From contig NZ_AUML01000005.1 of assembly GCF_000430665.1 (NCBI RefSeq), positions 116,172-180,171 of the forward strand: a stretch of 64,000 nucleotides of DNA, given 5' to 3'. Positions 35,754 through 46,210 of this stretch are shown here, piece after piece (within the stretch, counting starts at the first letter, position 1; every line of letters begins with the position of its first letter). The notes under the pieces were generated by a model. That model was not told the origin of the DNA, ran no database searches, and saw only the letters and a list, made by a program, of their open reading frames with translations. The position numbers and the translations under genes were made by a program. Source of the DNA: Aquimarina muelleri DSM 19832. Its GTDB lineage: Bacteria > Bacteroidota > Bacteroidia > Flavobacteriales > Flavobacteriaceae.

Positions 35754-36718
35754 TGCCAATAATTACCTCGAATTACAAACCTTCTATACCATTTAGAAAT
35801 GGGTACGTATCTACTATCTATCCTAATATATTCAGAAAAGTAAAAGGGGTATCACAAAAAAGAGAACGGGTAGAATTAGAAGATGGCGATTTTATGGATT
35901 TAGACTGGAGTTATGCTTCTGTACAAAACTCAAAAAAAATTGCGGTAATCGTTCATGGCTTAGAGGGTAATGGGCAAAGACAATATATGCTTGGCCTTAC
36001 TAAATATTTAAATAATAATGGCTGGGATTCTGTATCTATAAACCTTAGAAATTGTAGTGGTGAAACAAATAGGTTATATAAATCTTATAATGCGGGAGTT
36101 AGTGAGGATTTAGATCAAATCATACAGTATATTGTTATAAAATATAGATATGATAATATATCGATATGTGGATTTAGTTTAGGCGGAAACATAGTACTCA
36201 AATATTTAGGAGAAGATCGACCTTTACCTAAGGAAATAAAAAGTGCAGTTGCCATTTCTGTCCCATGCGATCTTTATGACTCCTTAACTGAAATTAATAA
36301 ACCGAAAAATTACATCTACCAAAAACGTTTTATTAAACATCTAAAGAAAAAATTATACAGTCGCCAAATTCATTTTCCTGATATTTTGAGTAAATCAGAG
36401 ATTAAAAACTGTACATCTATTCAGGACATCGATAATTTATATACCAGTAGAGCACATGGTTATAAAGATGCTATGGATTATTATTCCAAATGTAGTTCTA
36501 AACAATTTCTCAAAAATATACAAAAGCCTACTTTAATTTTAAATGCTAAGAATGATTCTTTTTTAGGAGATCTTTGTTATCCTATTGATGAGGCTAAGAA
36601 CAATCTTAATTTATTTTTGGAAATCCCTGATTATGGTGGTCATGTAGGTTTTTATCTACCTAATGGAATCTACTATAACGAAAAAAGAACCTTAGATTTT
36701 TTTGAAAAACCCTTATAA
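35753..36718 (+). CDS. Alpha/beta hydrolase of the YheT/ABHD family
   Basis: A 321-residue hydrolase. The N-terminal region contains VHGLEGNGQRQYMLGLTKYL and the nucleophile elbow GFSLGGNIVLKYLGE. A further conserved stretch SINLRNCSGETNRL matches the YheT family consensus, and the late Asp (LILNAKNDSFLG) and His (DYGGHVGFYL) complete the triad. Substrate unknown; cytoplasmic. Preceded by a coupled small ORF. Confidence 0.93.
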   Translation: MPIITSNYKPSIPFRNGYVSTIYPNIFRKVKGVSQKRERVELEDGDFMDLDWSYASVQNSKKIAVIVHGLEGNGQRQYMLGLTKYLNNNGWDSVSINLRNCSGETNRLYKSYNAGVSEDLDQIIQYIVIKYRYDNISICGFSLGGNIVLKYLGEDRPLPKEIKSAVAISVPCDLYDSLTEINKPKNYIYQKRFIKHLKKKLYSRQIHFPDILSKSEIKNCTSIQDIDNLYTSRAHGYKDAMDYYSKCSSKQFLKNIQKPTLILNAKNDSFLGDLCYPIDEAKNNLNLFLEIPDYGGHVGFYLPNGIYYNEKRTLDFFEKPL

Positions 36719-36924
36719 TCAAGAACAAAAGAAAGCTTTTTCTTACGAAATAATATGGTAAGCAGATACAAATCCTCGGTTCATGATTTGTAAATGTTTT
36801 ATGGCTTGATTTTTCATCTCTTAATCGAAAAACTTTTTTTTATTGATAATATTTTAAGAATTTTGATTAATTCCTGAATATTTTATAAAGGATTAAAACA
36901 AACACTAACTCAAATTTAATAAAA

Positions 36925-39900
36925 ATGAAAAAAAGCTACAAAAGCCTTATTTCTTCATTGGGCTTTGACAAAAGTACAAACCCAAAACTTAATATTATTA
37001 TTGTTTCGGCAATGGTTTTTTTATCTGGTGGGATTTATGCTCAAACACCCCAGCAAAAAGTACAAATTGCACAACAAAGTAATTTATCCAAGTTACATCA
37101 ATTACAAAAAGAAACTGCCAACAAATCTACATTACAAAGAAAAGAAGCTATAACAGCTGCGAAAAAAAATGGATGGCAAATCAAAATGACAAATGCTAAT
37201 GGAAGCTTTTCTGAACTACAAAGATTAGCAGAAGATGGTAGCCCTATTTATTATACTACATTTAATGTAGCTGCTGCAAGATCTACTAGGGCAAATCATT
37301 TAAACTCTGGAGGATCTCTAGGTCTAAATCTAGATGGGCAAAACATGACCGCTCATGTATGGGATGGTGGAGCAACAAGACCAACTCATCAGGAATTTGA
37401 TGGTGCTGGAGGAAATAACAGAGTTATTATTAGTGACGGTGTTACAACTCTTAATGGTAACAGTTTTCATGCTCAACATGTAACAGGAACAATAGTTGCC
37501 TCTGGTGTAAAAGCCAATGCCAAAGGAATGGCTCCTCAAGCAAAAGCTAAAACAAATGATTGGAATAATGATGCTGCTGAAGCAACTACAGCTGCAGCAA
37601 ATGGTATGCTTTTATCCAATCATTCTTATGGTTTTAGAGCTAGTGCGGTTCCAGATCAATATTTTGGAGCATATATAGATGAATCCAGAACATGGGATGA
37701 AATTATGTATAACGCTCCTTTTTATCTTATGGTAGTAGCAGCTGGTAATGATGGAAATGACAATAATTCAAATGCTCAGCCACTAGATGGAAATTCTTCT
37801 TATGATAAATTGACTGGACACTCTACTTCTAAAAATAATTTAGTAGTTGCTAATGCACAAGATGCTAATATTAATAATGACGGAGTATTAAATAGTGTAA
37901 CCATAAATAGTGGTAGTAGCGAAGGTCCAACCGATGATTATAGAATTAAGCCAGATATTACAGGTAATGGAACTGGAGTGTACTCTACATACGACAATAG
38001 TGATACGGCATATAACAGTATTTCTGGTACTTCAATGGCATCTCCAAATGTAACAGGTACTCTTTTATTGTTACAACAGCATTACAATACTAATAATGGA
38101 AGTTTTATGAAAGCGGCAACCTTAAAAGGTTTAGCTCTTCATACTGCCGATGATATTGGACCTGCAGGACCAGATGCGGTACATGGATGGGGCTTATTAA
38201 ACGCCAAAGTTGCTGCAGAAGCAATTACCAATAAAGGAACTTCTTCAAAAATAGAAGAACTTACATTAACAAATGGTCAATCCTACACTATCACTGTTGA
38301 TTCAGACGGTAGCAGTCCTTTACTAGCATCTATTTCTTGGACAGATAGAGCAGGAACTGCTGTAACTGCAACAAATTCTAATACTCCTGTATTAGTAAAT
38401 GATTTAGACATTAGAGTTACAAAAGGTTCTACTACATCTAATCCATACAAACTTACTAGTGTGAATACAAATAGTACTGGAGACAATACCGTAGATCCTT
38501 ATGAAAGAGTAGATATCGTTAATGCTACAGGAACCTATACTATTACAGTTACTCACAAAGGAACATTAACAGGAGGAAGTCAAAATTTTTCACTTATTGT
38601 TACTGGGCTAACAGGAACTCCTCCAGTATGTACTGCTACAGTACCAACTGGAGTAAATTCTTCTAATGTAGGAGCTACTTCTTCTACTATTCGATGGACT
38701 GCTGTTCCTTCTGCAACATACGATTTAAGATATCGCCAAACAGGTGCTACTTCTTGGACTACTTCTGAAGAAAATGGAACTTCTAAAGTAATTTCTGGCT
38801 TAACAGCTTCTACAACATATGAAGTGCAAGTAAGAAGTAAATGTAATGATGGTACTGTTTCTGAATATAGTGCATCTACAAACTTTACTACTACTGATGA
38901 CAACCCCAATCCAACAACTTATTGCGCATCTAACGGAAAAGATGCTTCTTATGAATATATAAGCAAAGTTGTTTTAGGTACTATTAACAAAACTTCAACT
39001 GCTGGAACTGGTGGATATAGCGATTTTACAACAGAATCTACAAACCTATCTAAAGGAAGTTCTAATACAATAACCATTACACCAACATGGCCTAAGACAA
39101 CAACCTATAACGAAGGATACTCTGTATGGATTGATTATAATCAGGATGGCGATTTTGCAGATCCCGGAGAGCAAGTATGGACAAAAGCAGCTTCTAAAAC
39201 TACTCCCGTAAATGGAAGTTTTACTATACCAACAACTGCGAAAGATGGAAATACAAGAATGCGAGTATCTATGAAATATAATGGAATCCCAACTCCTTGT
39301 GAATCTTTTTCTTATGGAGAAGTAGAAGATTACACTGTCGTTATTACTAGTGATGGTGGTGGTACACCAACTATGCATGATATAAAACTTAGTATTACAT
39401 TCGATAATTATCCAGAAGAGACTAGTTGGGAGATTAAAGATTCTAATAATCAAGTTGTTCACTCAGGAGGAACTTATGGATCAGAACCAGACGGATCTAC
39501 TCTTTTAATTAACAAAACTTTGGATAAAGGGTGTTATACTTTAGTTTTTAAAGATATACATGGCGATGGTATTTGCTGTAGTTATGGTAATGGATCTTAT
39601 GAGTTAACAGATAGTTCTACCTCAACTGTTCTGGCATCAGGAGGATCTTTTACTACAACAGACACTAAAAACTTTTGTGTAGGTGGAGAGCAAACAAATA
39701 TCATGAATAGTGATGTAACTACTAATTCTAGTATAACAGAACTTAGAAATACTGGTCTTGTAATTTATCCAAGTCCTGCAAAAAGTTTTATCATGATCCA
39801 AATGAATGATTCTAATTCTGCTAGCTTTAGAATAGTTAATCAAATTGGTCAAATGGTAAAAAAGGGTATAGCTTCTGAAAAAAGAGTAGAATTAAATGAT

Positions 39901-39975
39901 ATTCCATCTGGATTGTACTTTATTTCTGTTACTTCCAAAAAGGAAACTATCACGAAAAGATTTATCAAAGAATAA
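36925..39975 (+). CDS. Secreted subtilisin-family (S8) protease with FN3, GEVED and T9SS sorting domains
   Basis: A 1016-residue exported serine protease. After a signal segment (IVSAMVFLSGGIYAQ, ends near residue 40) comes the catalytic domain with Asp147 (HVWDGGAT), His182 (FHAQHVTGT) and Ser370 (SGTSMASPNVTG). A jelly-roll domain follows, then an FN3 domain (about 570-655), a GEVED domain (about 667-810, ending GEVEDYTVVI), a further beta domain, and a C-terminal type A T9SS sorting domain (VIYPSPAKSFIMIQ ... YFISVTSKK). It is the first of three neighbouring exported proteins that share modules and ends at a terminator. Confidence 0.93.
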   Translation: MKKSYKSLISSLGFDKSTNPKLNIIIVSAMVFLSGGIYAQTPQQKVQIAQQSNLSKLHQLQKETANKSTLQRKEAITAAKKNGWQIKMTNANGSFSELQRLAEDGSPIYYTTFNVAAARSTRANHLNSGGSLGLNLDGQNMTAHVWDGGATRPTHQEFDGAGGNNRVIISDGVTTLNGNSFHAQHVTGTIVASGVKANAKGMAPQAKAKTNDWNNDAAEATTAAANGMLLSNHSYGFRASAVPDQYFGAYIDESRTWDEIMYNAPFYLMVVAAGNDGNDNNSNAQPLDGNSSYDKLTGHSTSKNNLVVANAQDANINNDGVLNSVTINSGSSEGPTDDYRIKPDITGNGTGVYSTYDNSDTAYNSISGTSMASPNVTGTLLLLQQHYNTNNGSFMKAATLKGLALHTADDIGPAGPDAVHGWGLLNAKVAAEAITNKGTSSKIEELTLTNGQSYTITVDSDGSSPLLASISWTDRAGTAVTATNSNTPVLVNDLDIRVTKGSTTSNPYKLTSVNTNSTGDNTVDPYERVDIVNATGTYTITVTHKGTLTGGSQNFSLIVTGLTGTPPVCTATVPTGVNSSNVGATSSTIRWTAVPSATYDLRYRQTGATSWTTSEENGTSKVISGLTASTTYEVQVRSKCNDGTVSEYSASTNFTTTDDNPNPTTYCASNGKDASYEYISKVVLGTINKTSTAGTGGYSDFTTESTNLSKGSSNTITITPTWPKTTTYNEGYSVWIDYNQDGDFADPGEQVWTKAASKTTPVNGSFTIPTTAKDGNTRMRVSMKYNGIPTPCESFSYGEVEDYTVVITSDGGGTPTMHDIKLSITFDNYPEETSWEIKDSNNQVVHSGGTYGSEPDGSTLLINKTLDKGCYTLVFKDIHGDGICCSYGNGSYELTDSSTSTVLASGGSFTTTDTKNFCVGGEQTNIMNSDVTTNSSITELRNTGLVIYPSPAKSFIMIQMNDSNSASFRIVNQIGQMVKKGIASEKRVELNDIPSGLYFISVTSKKETITKRFIKE

Positions 39976-39993
39976 ATAAATATAAGTGTTTTC

Positions 39994-40031
39994 AAAAAAA
40001 CCCTCAAAGCAATTTGTTTTGAGGGTTTTAT
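39994..40031 (+). terminator. Terminator of the subtilisin gene
   Basis: Hairpin with arms AAACCCTCAAA and TTTGAGGGTTT and a T-rich tail, 19 bases beyond the stop codon. Confidence 0.85.
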
Positions 40032-40351
40032 AATTTCTATATGATGACAATAAAATTACTTCCGATTTCTATTCTAAAAATAACATCGTTTTTTGAAGTG
40101 ATTTCATTTAAAAATCTAATCCAATATGTTACATATTTTGCCTGTTATTATTTTAAAGTAAATACAACTGTCTCACTACTTTAATTTTTTTGCACCTTGT
40201 ACTATAAGATCAATATTATTGCAATAGCAATTTTAAACACCCCCTACACCTTTTTAAAAAATCAGTATTTAATCAACTAAATATTGGATTTTCATTTTTT
40301 ATATGGCTACTATATAGTAATTCTCCTGGTGCTATTTTCCCATCTGATATG
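40032..40351. other. Non-coding start of a 1.87-kb gene-free gap
   Basis: AT-rich sequence between the subtilisin terminator and the inverted-repeat element. No ORF above about 60 codons with coding character was seen. Confidence 0.4.
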
Positions 40352-40523
40352 TGTTATACGATTTACGGATGAGAATTGCGTATAAATAATTGCAAAAATT
40401 TTTCGCTAGATTGATGAATCAAATTAAACAATAGCCATAGCTATTGTTTAATTTTATGAAGAAAATATAGTAGAAAAAGAATGCGATTATATGCGAGATT
40501 TTTATTCGTAAATCGTATTAGAT
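40352..40523. repeat. Inverted-repeat element with an internal hairpin
   Basis: An imperfect terminal inverted repeat of about 30 bp is seen (ATACGATTTACGGATGAG on the left; the reverse complement of the right end reads AATACGATTTACGAATAA). Between them lies a perfect 15-bp stem with a 4-base loop (AAATTAAACAATAGC-CATA and complement) at 40421-40454. No ORF is inside. It looks like a miniature transposable element or a structured RNA. Confidence 0.5.
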
Positions 40524-40799
40524 AAACACTACTTTAAAAAACAAAAAATAACTAATTAATATACTAATGCTAAAAATTCTTAAAAAAATGTTAATAATAA
40601 AAGTTATTTATTAAATTAAATCCATATATTCGTCTTGCTTATAACAACTTCACACTTTACACCACACAAAATCATTTTAATATCTGGCTTCTATATTTTC
40701 TAATATGTAACTCTAAGCTATATAAAAGTATTGTCAGGGCAGAAAAATTTTTGCTTGCTTGCTAGTAATTATATAAAAGGGAATAATTGGATTTTATCT

Positions 40800-40893
40800 G
40801 TTTTAAACAGGTTTGTTAATTCGCTTGTGTCGGGGGACACAAAAAATATATAATTACTAAACCCTCTCTTTATAAAAGAGAGGGTTTGTGCGT
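40800..40893 (+). ncRNA. Two stem-loops, possible end of a small RNA
   Basis: TTGTGTC-GGGG-GACACAA at about 40825-40842 is followed by A-rich sequence, then a second, strong stem AAACCCTCTCTTT-ATA-AAAGAGAGGGTTT at 40859-40887. The second is terminator-like but lacks a T run. No neighbouring gene reads into it. It could be the 3' end of an unannotated transcript. Confidence 0.35.
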
Positions 40894-41699
40894 TTACAGC
40901 ATTCTAGACAAAGTAGATTCAAAACCTTAAATCACTTTATATCTGTCGATTGTAATAATATTTAATTGAAAAACACAGCAAAATAAAGATATTTGTTTTA
41001 TACTGATTTCTGAAGAACCGTTTTGTAATAGAAATTTGTCACTTTATATAATTATACAGAATTTAACTATCTTGATGAAATACATTTATTAAAACTACAG
41101 TACAATGAACACGAACTCACCTTATAATAAAAAGCAAAAGAATTAAATAAACTAGAATAACTCTTAAAAACTCTAATACTTATATAATACCTTTTTGACT
41201 TTAAATTTATATTCATAATAATTAAAATTCCATAAATTAAGAATTGTAGAGGAGTCAAAAGGGTAAACACTTCCCTAACAAAGTTCTTATTATCAACCTA
41301 TTATTGTATCTATTTTCTTACGCTAACCAATCAATTTATACTTCTCATAACTAGTATTTAGGTTTTATAAAGAGAATTTACTTACCGTCATCGAAAACTT
41401 TTTTGCTTTTAAAGATAATTCATCACTTTTGCACTACAACTACAACTATCTCAATAATTGACTAACTAACTCAACGAAAAATGCAAATAAATCAAAAAAT
41501 CTTCTTTTCAGAATAAGAAACTAGATTTCATATTTTAAAATCTATAATCTTAAACAAACTACTTTAATCACTTTACTATTCTATAAAATAGTATCCGATA
41601 ATAATAATAGCTAGTGATAAGCTTATTGCTATTCATTAAAAATCTATGCCATTCTACTATGGGGTACAAGGTTTTAATGATAAAAAAACAATAAAAGTT
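40894..41699. other. Gene-free AT-rich stretch
   Basis: About 800 bases before the repeat copy at 41700. The two open frames here (67 and 72 codons, minus strand) look like chance frames in AT-rich sequence. I see no RNA gene. Confidence 0.4.
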
Positions 41700-41799
41700 A
41701 ATCAATAACCTCGGAGCAAGTTCACGAAGTATGCTACCGAAAATATATTTTGTTTTCGAAGCAAGCCTCGGAGAATTAAACTTCACAATGTGGATTAAA
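41700..41799 (+). repeat. Full-length copy of the dispersed 100-bp repeat
   Basis: A near-consensus copy: ATCAATAACCTCGG at the left, ATATTTTGTTTTCGAAGC in the middle, and CTTCACAATGTGGATTAAA at the right. Terminal TTAATC (41698) and GATTAA (41793-41798) are inverted. The element can fold into three hairpins (see findings). It ends 41 bases before the BNR-repeat gene. Confidence 0.85.
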
Positions 41800-41840
41800 T
41801 CCCTAAAAACTAAACTCTATTAACTATAAACACAAAAAAA

Positions 41841-44800
41841 ATGAAAAAACCACTTATTATTTTAATTGCATTAATTTGCTATGTTGGGCATTCTCAATAT
41901 AATTCGAGTGCCCCATGGATGGAAGATTTGAGCCAAAACAAAAGCTCTTCGGGTATCGATATTCCTCTAAAATTTCAAAAAATAACTAATGCATTTGACG
42001 CCTATTGGGAAAACAAAGATTATAAAAAAAAGGGTAGTGGATACAAGCCTTTTATGAGATGGGAAGAGTATTGGAAAAACTCTTTATTACCAGATGGTAC
42101 TATGCCAACTCCTGAAAATTTATGGAGAGCTTGGGAAGAAAAGAACAATATGGTTTCTTCTTCTAAAAACGCAGTAGCAAGCTGGGTTCCTATGGGACCA
42201 TTTAATCATGAAGTAACAGGTTCTTGGTCTCCTGGACAAGGGCGAGTAAATGTTGCTATTGTAGATCCTAATAATCCTAATACATTTTATATTGGAGCTC
42301 CAGCAGGAGGAATATGGAAATCTACTGATAAAGGTGCTAACTGGACATCGTTATCCGATAATCTTCCTCAAATAGGAGTTTCTGGTATAGCCATCGATCC
42401 TAATAACTCCAATACCATTTATATTTCAACAGGAGATGACGATGCTAGTGATTCCTATAGTATTGGGGTTCTTAAATCTACCGATGGAGGAAGCTCTTGG
42501 GCAAAAACAGGTTTAGAATTTACAAATTCGCAAACCACTAGTAATGATATCTATATCGACCCAAATAACTCGAATACTTTATGGATTGCTACAAGCGTAG
42601 GGGTATATAAAACTACTAATGCAGGAAATACATGGACCAGAACATTGACTGGAGATATAAAAGATATCAAATTAAAACCTGGTAATTCCAATGTTATTTA
42701 CGCAGCTACAAAAAACTCTTTTTATAAATCTACGAATGGAGGAAATAGCTTTACAAAAATCCAAAGTGGATTACCAACAAGTTCAGGAAGATTCGTAATC
42801 GAAGTTACTCCTGCTAATCCTAACTATGTGTATATCTTAAGTGCCAAAGATAGAAATGCAAATTATGCTTTTCAAGGCTTATATCGCTCTACCAATAGTG
42901 GGGACAGTTTTTCTAAAACTTTAGAAACCACTAATATTTTAGAATCAAGTCAGGCTTGGTATGATTTAGCTTTAGCAGTTTCGGATACAAATGCTAATAC
43001 CGTTTTTGTAGGATGCTTTAATGTATGGAAATCTACAGATGGTGGAGACAACTTTAAAGTGATTAACGATTGGGCAAGACCTCAACAAGCAACATACACA
43101 CATGCTGATATTCATTTTTTACGATATTATAACGGAAAACTATTTTGCGGTAGTGATGGAGGAGTATATCTTTCTGAAAACAACGGAGGAAGTTTTACCG
43201 ATTTAACCGAAGGATTGCAGATTGGTCAGTTCTATAGAATATCGGTTGCCGAAAATAGCAGTTCTAATAATATTGTAGGAGGATTACAAGATAACGGAGG
43301 ATATGCACGTAATGGAAACACATGGAATAATTATTTTGGAGCTGATGGAATGGACTGTGCAGTAAGTGGTTCAGACCCTAATACGTATTATGGATTTTTA
43401 CAAGGGGGAGGGTCTCTTTATAAAACTACCAATAGAGGACAAACACAAAACAAAGTTGCTAATGGCCCAGAAGCAGGAAATTGGGTTACTCCTCTGGTTT
43501 CTGATAAAGATGGAAATATTTATGCTGGATATTCCAGCTTTTATAAGTTAAACAATACTTCTTTTCAAAAACAAAGCTCTTTTAATTTTGGAGGTAAACT
43601 TGATCAGATAGAAGTTGATCCATCTAATACAAACAATATCTATGTTTCTCGCAAAAATAATTTATACAAAAGTACCAACAAGGGAGTAAACTGGACAAAA
43701 GTTTATTCTTCTGCTACAAATATTACTTCTATAGAAGTGCATAACGACAATAGTAATATTATTTTTATATCTACTAGTGGATATTCTGCATCAGGAGTTT
43801 CTAATGGAGTTTTTAAATCCACAAATCAGGGATCTAATTTTTCTAATATTACTGGTAATCTGCCTAGTGAAGCCAAAAATGTAGTACGCCATCAAAAAGG
43901 CACCGAAAACATCTATGTAGGTACGTATTTAGGAGTGTATTATAAGCAAGGAAATAGTGACTGGGAGAATTATTCTGAAAATTTACCTAATGTTTCTGTT
44001 AGAGACTTAGAAGTTAATTATAAAGACCAAGTATTACTAGCTGGTACTTATGGAAGAGGAGTATGGAAAATACCTTTGGTAGGATCATCCACCACAGATA
44101 CACAAGCTCCTTCTGCTCCTACAAATCTAATAGCATCCAATACAACGCAAACTACGGTTGATTTATCCTGGACCGCTTCTACAGATAATGTTGGGGTAAC
44201 AGGATATGATGTATATCAAGGCACCACTATTATTGGTACAGTAACCACTACAACATATCAAGCTACTGGTTTAACAGCTAATACAGCATATTCTTTTAAA
44301 ATTAAAGCTAAAGACGCAGCAGGAAATCAGTCTGGTTTTAGTAATACTGCGTCTGCTACAACCAGCGGGGATACTAATCCAACAAACTATTGCGCATCTA
44401 ATGGTCAAAGTACTAAAGATGAATATATCAGTAATGTAAAATTAGGAACTATCAATAAATCGTCTACTGCTGGAGCTGGAGGGTACAGTGATTTTACCTC
44501 AGAATCTACTGGATTATCTAAAGGAAACTCTACCACGATTACTGTTACTCCTGTATGGACTGGAACTAAATATAATGAAGGATACAGTGTATGGATTGAT
44601 TATAACCAAGATGGTGACTTTGTTGATGCAGGAGAACAAGTATGGACAAAAGCAGCTTCAACAACAACTCCTGTAAGTGGTAACTTTACTATACCTGCAA
44701 CTGCAAAAGATGGAAATACAAGAATGAGAGTATCTATGAGATACAATGCTATTCCCTCCCCTTGTGAATCATTTGATTATGGTGAGGTAGAGGACTATAC

Positions 44801-45515
44801 TGTTGTTATTGGTGGATCTGTTAGTGGTGGTGGAGATACGCCAATACCTAATGCTCCTACTGCATTAACAGCTTCTAATATAGCACAAACTACACTTACT
44901 TTATCTTGGAATGCTGCTACAGATGATGTAGGGGTAACTGGATATGATGTATATCTAGGAAATACAATCATAACTTCTGTTTCTGGCACTACTGCTAATA
45001 TTACTGGATTAACAGCCAACACTACATATCAATTTAGTGTTAAAGCCAAGGATGCGACAGGAAACATATCTAATTCTAGTACTATTGTAAATGTAACTAC
45101 AACAAGTTCTGACCCTTGTGCAGGAGTTGCTCCATTCAACTCTTCTATAAATTACCAACCAGGAGATAGAGTAACTCATCAAGGTAATCTTTATGAGAGA
45201 ACTGCTACGGGATGGACACATCTGGGATCTTGCGGTGTATTTGCAAGAAGCACTACTTCTATTCCTAATAACAATAATGCTTTAGCATTCTATCCTAACC
45301 CTGTTACCGAAGGTTATATAACAGTAACCGTAAATAATGACCTATGGAAATCAGGGACTATATTAATTATAGATGTAAAAGGAAACATTGTTCAGGAAAT
45401 TAAACTTAAAAATAAAGAGACTCGAATAAACACCTCTAAATTTGCTAGCGGAAATTATTTTGTAACTCTTTTTAATGGTGCCAAAAGCTACAATAAGCAA
45501 ATGATTATAAAATAA
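41841..45515 (+). CDS. Exported BNR/sortilin-like repeat protein with FN3, GEVED and carbohydrate-binding modules
   Basis: A 1224-residue exported protein. The signal peptide is at residues 1-19 (ending GHSQ). Residues 100-750 are a VPS10/BNR-type beta-propeller with repeats such as GGIWKSTDKGANWTSL, VYKTTNAGNTWTRTL and LYKSTNKGVNWTKVY. After that come an FN3 domain (about 755-845), a GEVED domain (about 853-995, ending GEVEDYTVVIG), another FN3, a carbohydrate-binding 5/12-like module (PGDRVTHQGNLYERTATGW), and a type A T9SS sorting domain. No catalytic signature was identified in the propeller; adhesion or glycan/protein binding is likely. The preceding repeat copy and a terminator at 45544 bound the gene. 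Confidence 0.9.
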   Translation: MKKPLIILIALICYVGHSQYNSSAPWMEDLSQNKSSSGIDIPLKFQKITNAFDAYWENKDYKKKGSGYKPFMRWEEYWKNSLLPDGTMPTPENLWRAWEEKNNMVSSSKNAVASWVPMGPFNHEVTGSWSPGQGRVNVAIVDPNNPNTFYIGAPAGGIWKSTDKGANWTSLSDNLPQIGVSGIAIDPNNSNTIYISTGDDDASDSYSIGVLKSTDGGSSWAKTGLEFTNSQTTSNDIYIDPNNSNTLWIATSVGVYKTTNAGNTWTRTLTGDIKDIKLKPGNSNVIYAATKNSFYKSTNGGNSFTKIQSGLPTSSGRFVIEVTPANPNYVYILSAKDRNANYAFQGLYRSTNSGDSFSKTLETTNILESSQAWYDLALAVSDTNANTVFVGCFNVWKSTDGGDNFKVINDWARPQQATYTHADIHFLRYYNGKLFCGSDGGVYLSENNGGSFTDLTEGLQIGQFYRISVAENSSSNNIVGGLQDNGGYARNGNTWNNYFGADGMDCAVSGSDPNTYYGFLQGGGSLYKTTNRGQTQNKVANGPEAGNWVTPLVSDKDGNIYAGYSSFYKLNNTSFQKQSSFNFGGKLDQIEVDPSNTNNIYVSRKNNLYKSTNKGVNWTKVYSSATNITSIEVHNDNSNIIFISTSGYSASGVSNGVFKSTNQGSNFSNITGNLPSEAKNVVRHQKGTENIYVGTYLGVYYKQGNSDWENYSENLPNVSVRDLEVNYKDQVLLAGTYGRGVWKIPLVGSSTTDTQAPSAPTNLIASNTTQTTVDLSWTASTDNVGVTGYDVYQGTTIIGTVTTTTYQATGLTANTAYSFKIKAKDAAGNQSGFSNTASATTSGDTNPTNYCASNGQSTKDEYISNVKLGTINKSSTAGAGGYSDFTSESTGLSKGNSTTITVTPVWTGTKYNEGYSVWIDYNQDGDFVDAGEQVWTKAASTTTPVSGNFTIPATAKDGNTRMRVSMRYNAIPSPCESFDYGEVEDYTVVIGGSVSGGGDTPIPNAPTALTASNIAQTTLTLSWNAATDDVGVTGYDVYLGNTIITSVSGTTANITGLTANTTYQFSVKAKDATGNISNSSTIVNVTTTSSDPCAGVAPFNSSINYQPGDRVTHQGNLYERTATGWTHLGSCGVFARSTTSIPNNNNALAFYPNPVTEGYITVTVNNDLWKSGTILIIDVKGNIVQEIKLKNKETRINTSKFASGNYFVTLFNGAKSYNKQMIIK

Positions 45516-45543
45516 TCAGCACAATAAGTTCATATTAAAAAAA

Positions 45544-45590
45544 TTGCGCAGACAGCATACATAAAAGATGTTGTTTGCGCTATTTTTTTA
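45544..45590 (+). terminator. Terminator of the BNR-repeat gene
   Basis: Stem GCGCAGACAGCAT...ATGTTGTTTGCGC with G-T pairs allowed, followed by a run of T. Confidence 0.8.
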
Positions 45591-45980
45591 TATTATAACT
45601 CATCAACATTATTTTTCATTAACCAATACTTTATAATAAAGATCTTTTAAATAAATAATCTCTTTTTATTATAAAGTATACCCCACAACCAAAACATGTT
45701 TTTTTGTCTCAAACAACTATTTAAGACACAATTCACATAAAACAACCCACCCCATTTCATTCATTTTCAATACTTTTACAGCAACTAAACATAAACTCAA
45801 TTAAAATGAATAAAATTAATCTACACACTATTTTCATAATAGCATTCAAGTTTATAAACTCTAAAAAAAGAGATTATAGATAGTTTTAAAACAAAAAAGT
45901 ATGTATTAATACAGAAAAAATAATTTTCTATATCCTTATAAGGATTTGAGGATATCTTCTGTGCACATCAAATGAATCTT
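45591..45980. other. Gene-free spacer before the next repeat copy
   Basis: About 390 bases of AT-rich sequence between the terminator and the repeat at 45981. Nothing recognisable. Confidence 0.4.
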
Positions 45981-46081
45981 AATCAATAACCTCGGAACAA
46001 GCTCACGAGGTACGCTTCTGGAAAATATATTTTGTTTTCGAGGCAAGCCTCGGAGAATTAAACTCCACAATGTGGATTAAA
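45981..46081 (+). repeat. Full-length copy of the dispersed 100-bp repeat (best-preserved)
   Basis: Contains CCTCGGAACAAGCTCACGAGG, which can pair CCTCG with CGAGG; CGAGGCAAGCCTCG, a near-perfect palindrome; and TCCACAATGTGGA, another. TTAATC at 45979 and GATTAA at 46075-46080 are inverted ends. It lies 129 bases before the M14 gene. Confidence 0.88.
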
Positions 46082-46210
46082 CGCAACTTTATAAAAAAAA
46101 TCTTCTTTATCCTATAGATTATAGAGCATCGTATTGTTTATATAGATTGATCTTTCTATATCCCTATAGGATTGAAAAGAATAAAAATTAACTCTTAAAA
46201 CACACAAATC

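Noticed and set aside
38580..38909. Minus-strand frame rich in Val and Glu opposite the FN3 region of the subtilisin
   Set aside because: It mirrors the repetitive Thr/Ser-rich coding strand and has no independent features.
39046..39462. Minus-strand 138-codon frame opposite the GEVED domain
   Set aside because: It is antisense to a well-recognised domain and its composition (Ser, Ile, Cys) reflects the opposite strand.
41067..41270. 67-codon minus-strand frame in the gene-free gap
   Set aside because: AT-rich chance frame without signal, domain or ribosome site.
41568..41786. 72-codon minus-strand frame in the gene-free gap
   Set aside because: It overlaps a repeat copy at 41700 and lacks coding character.
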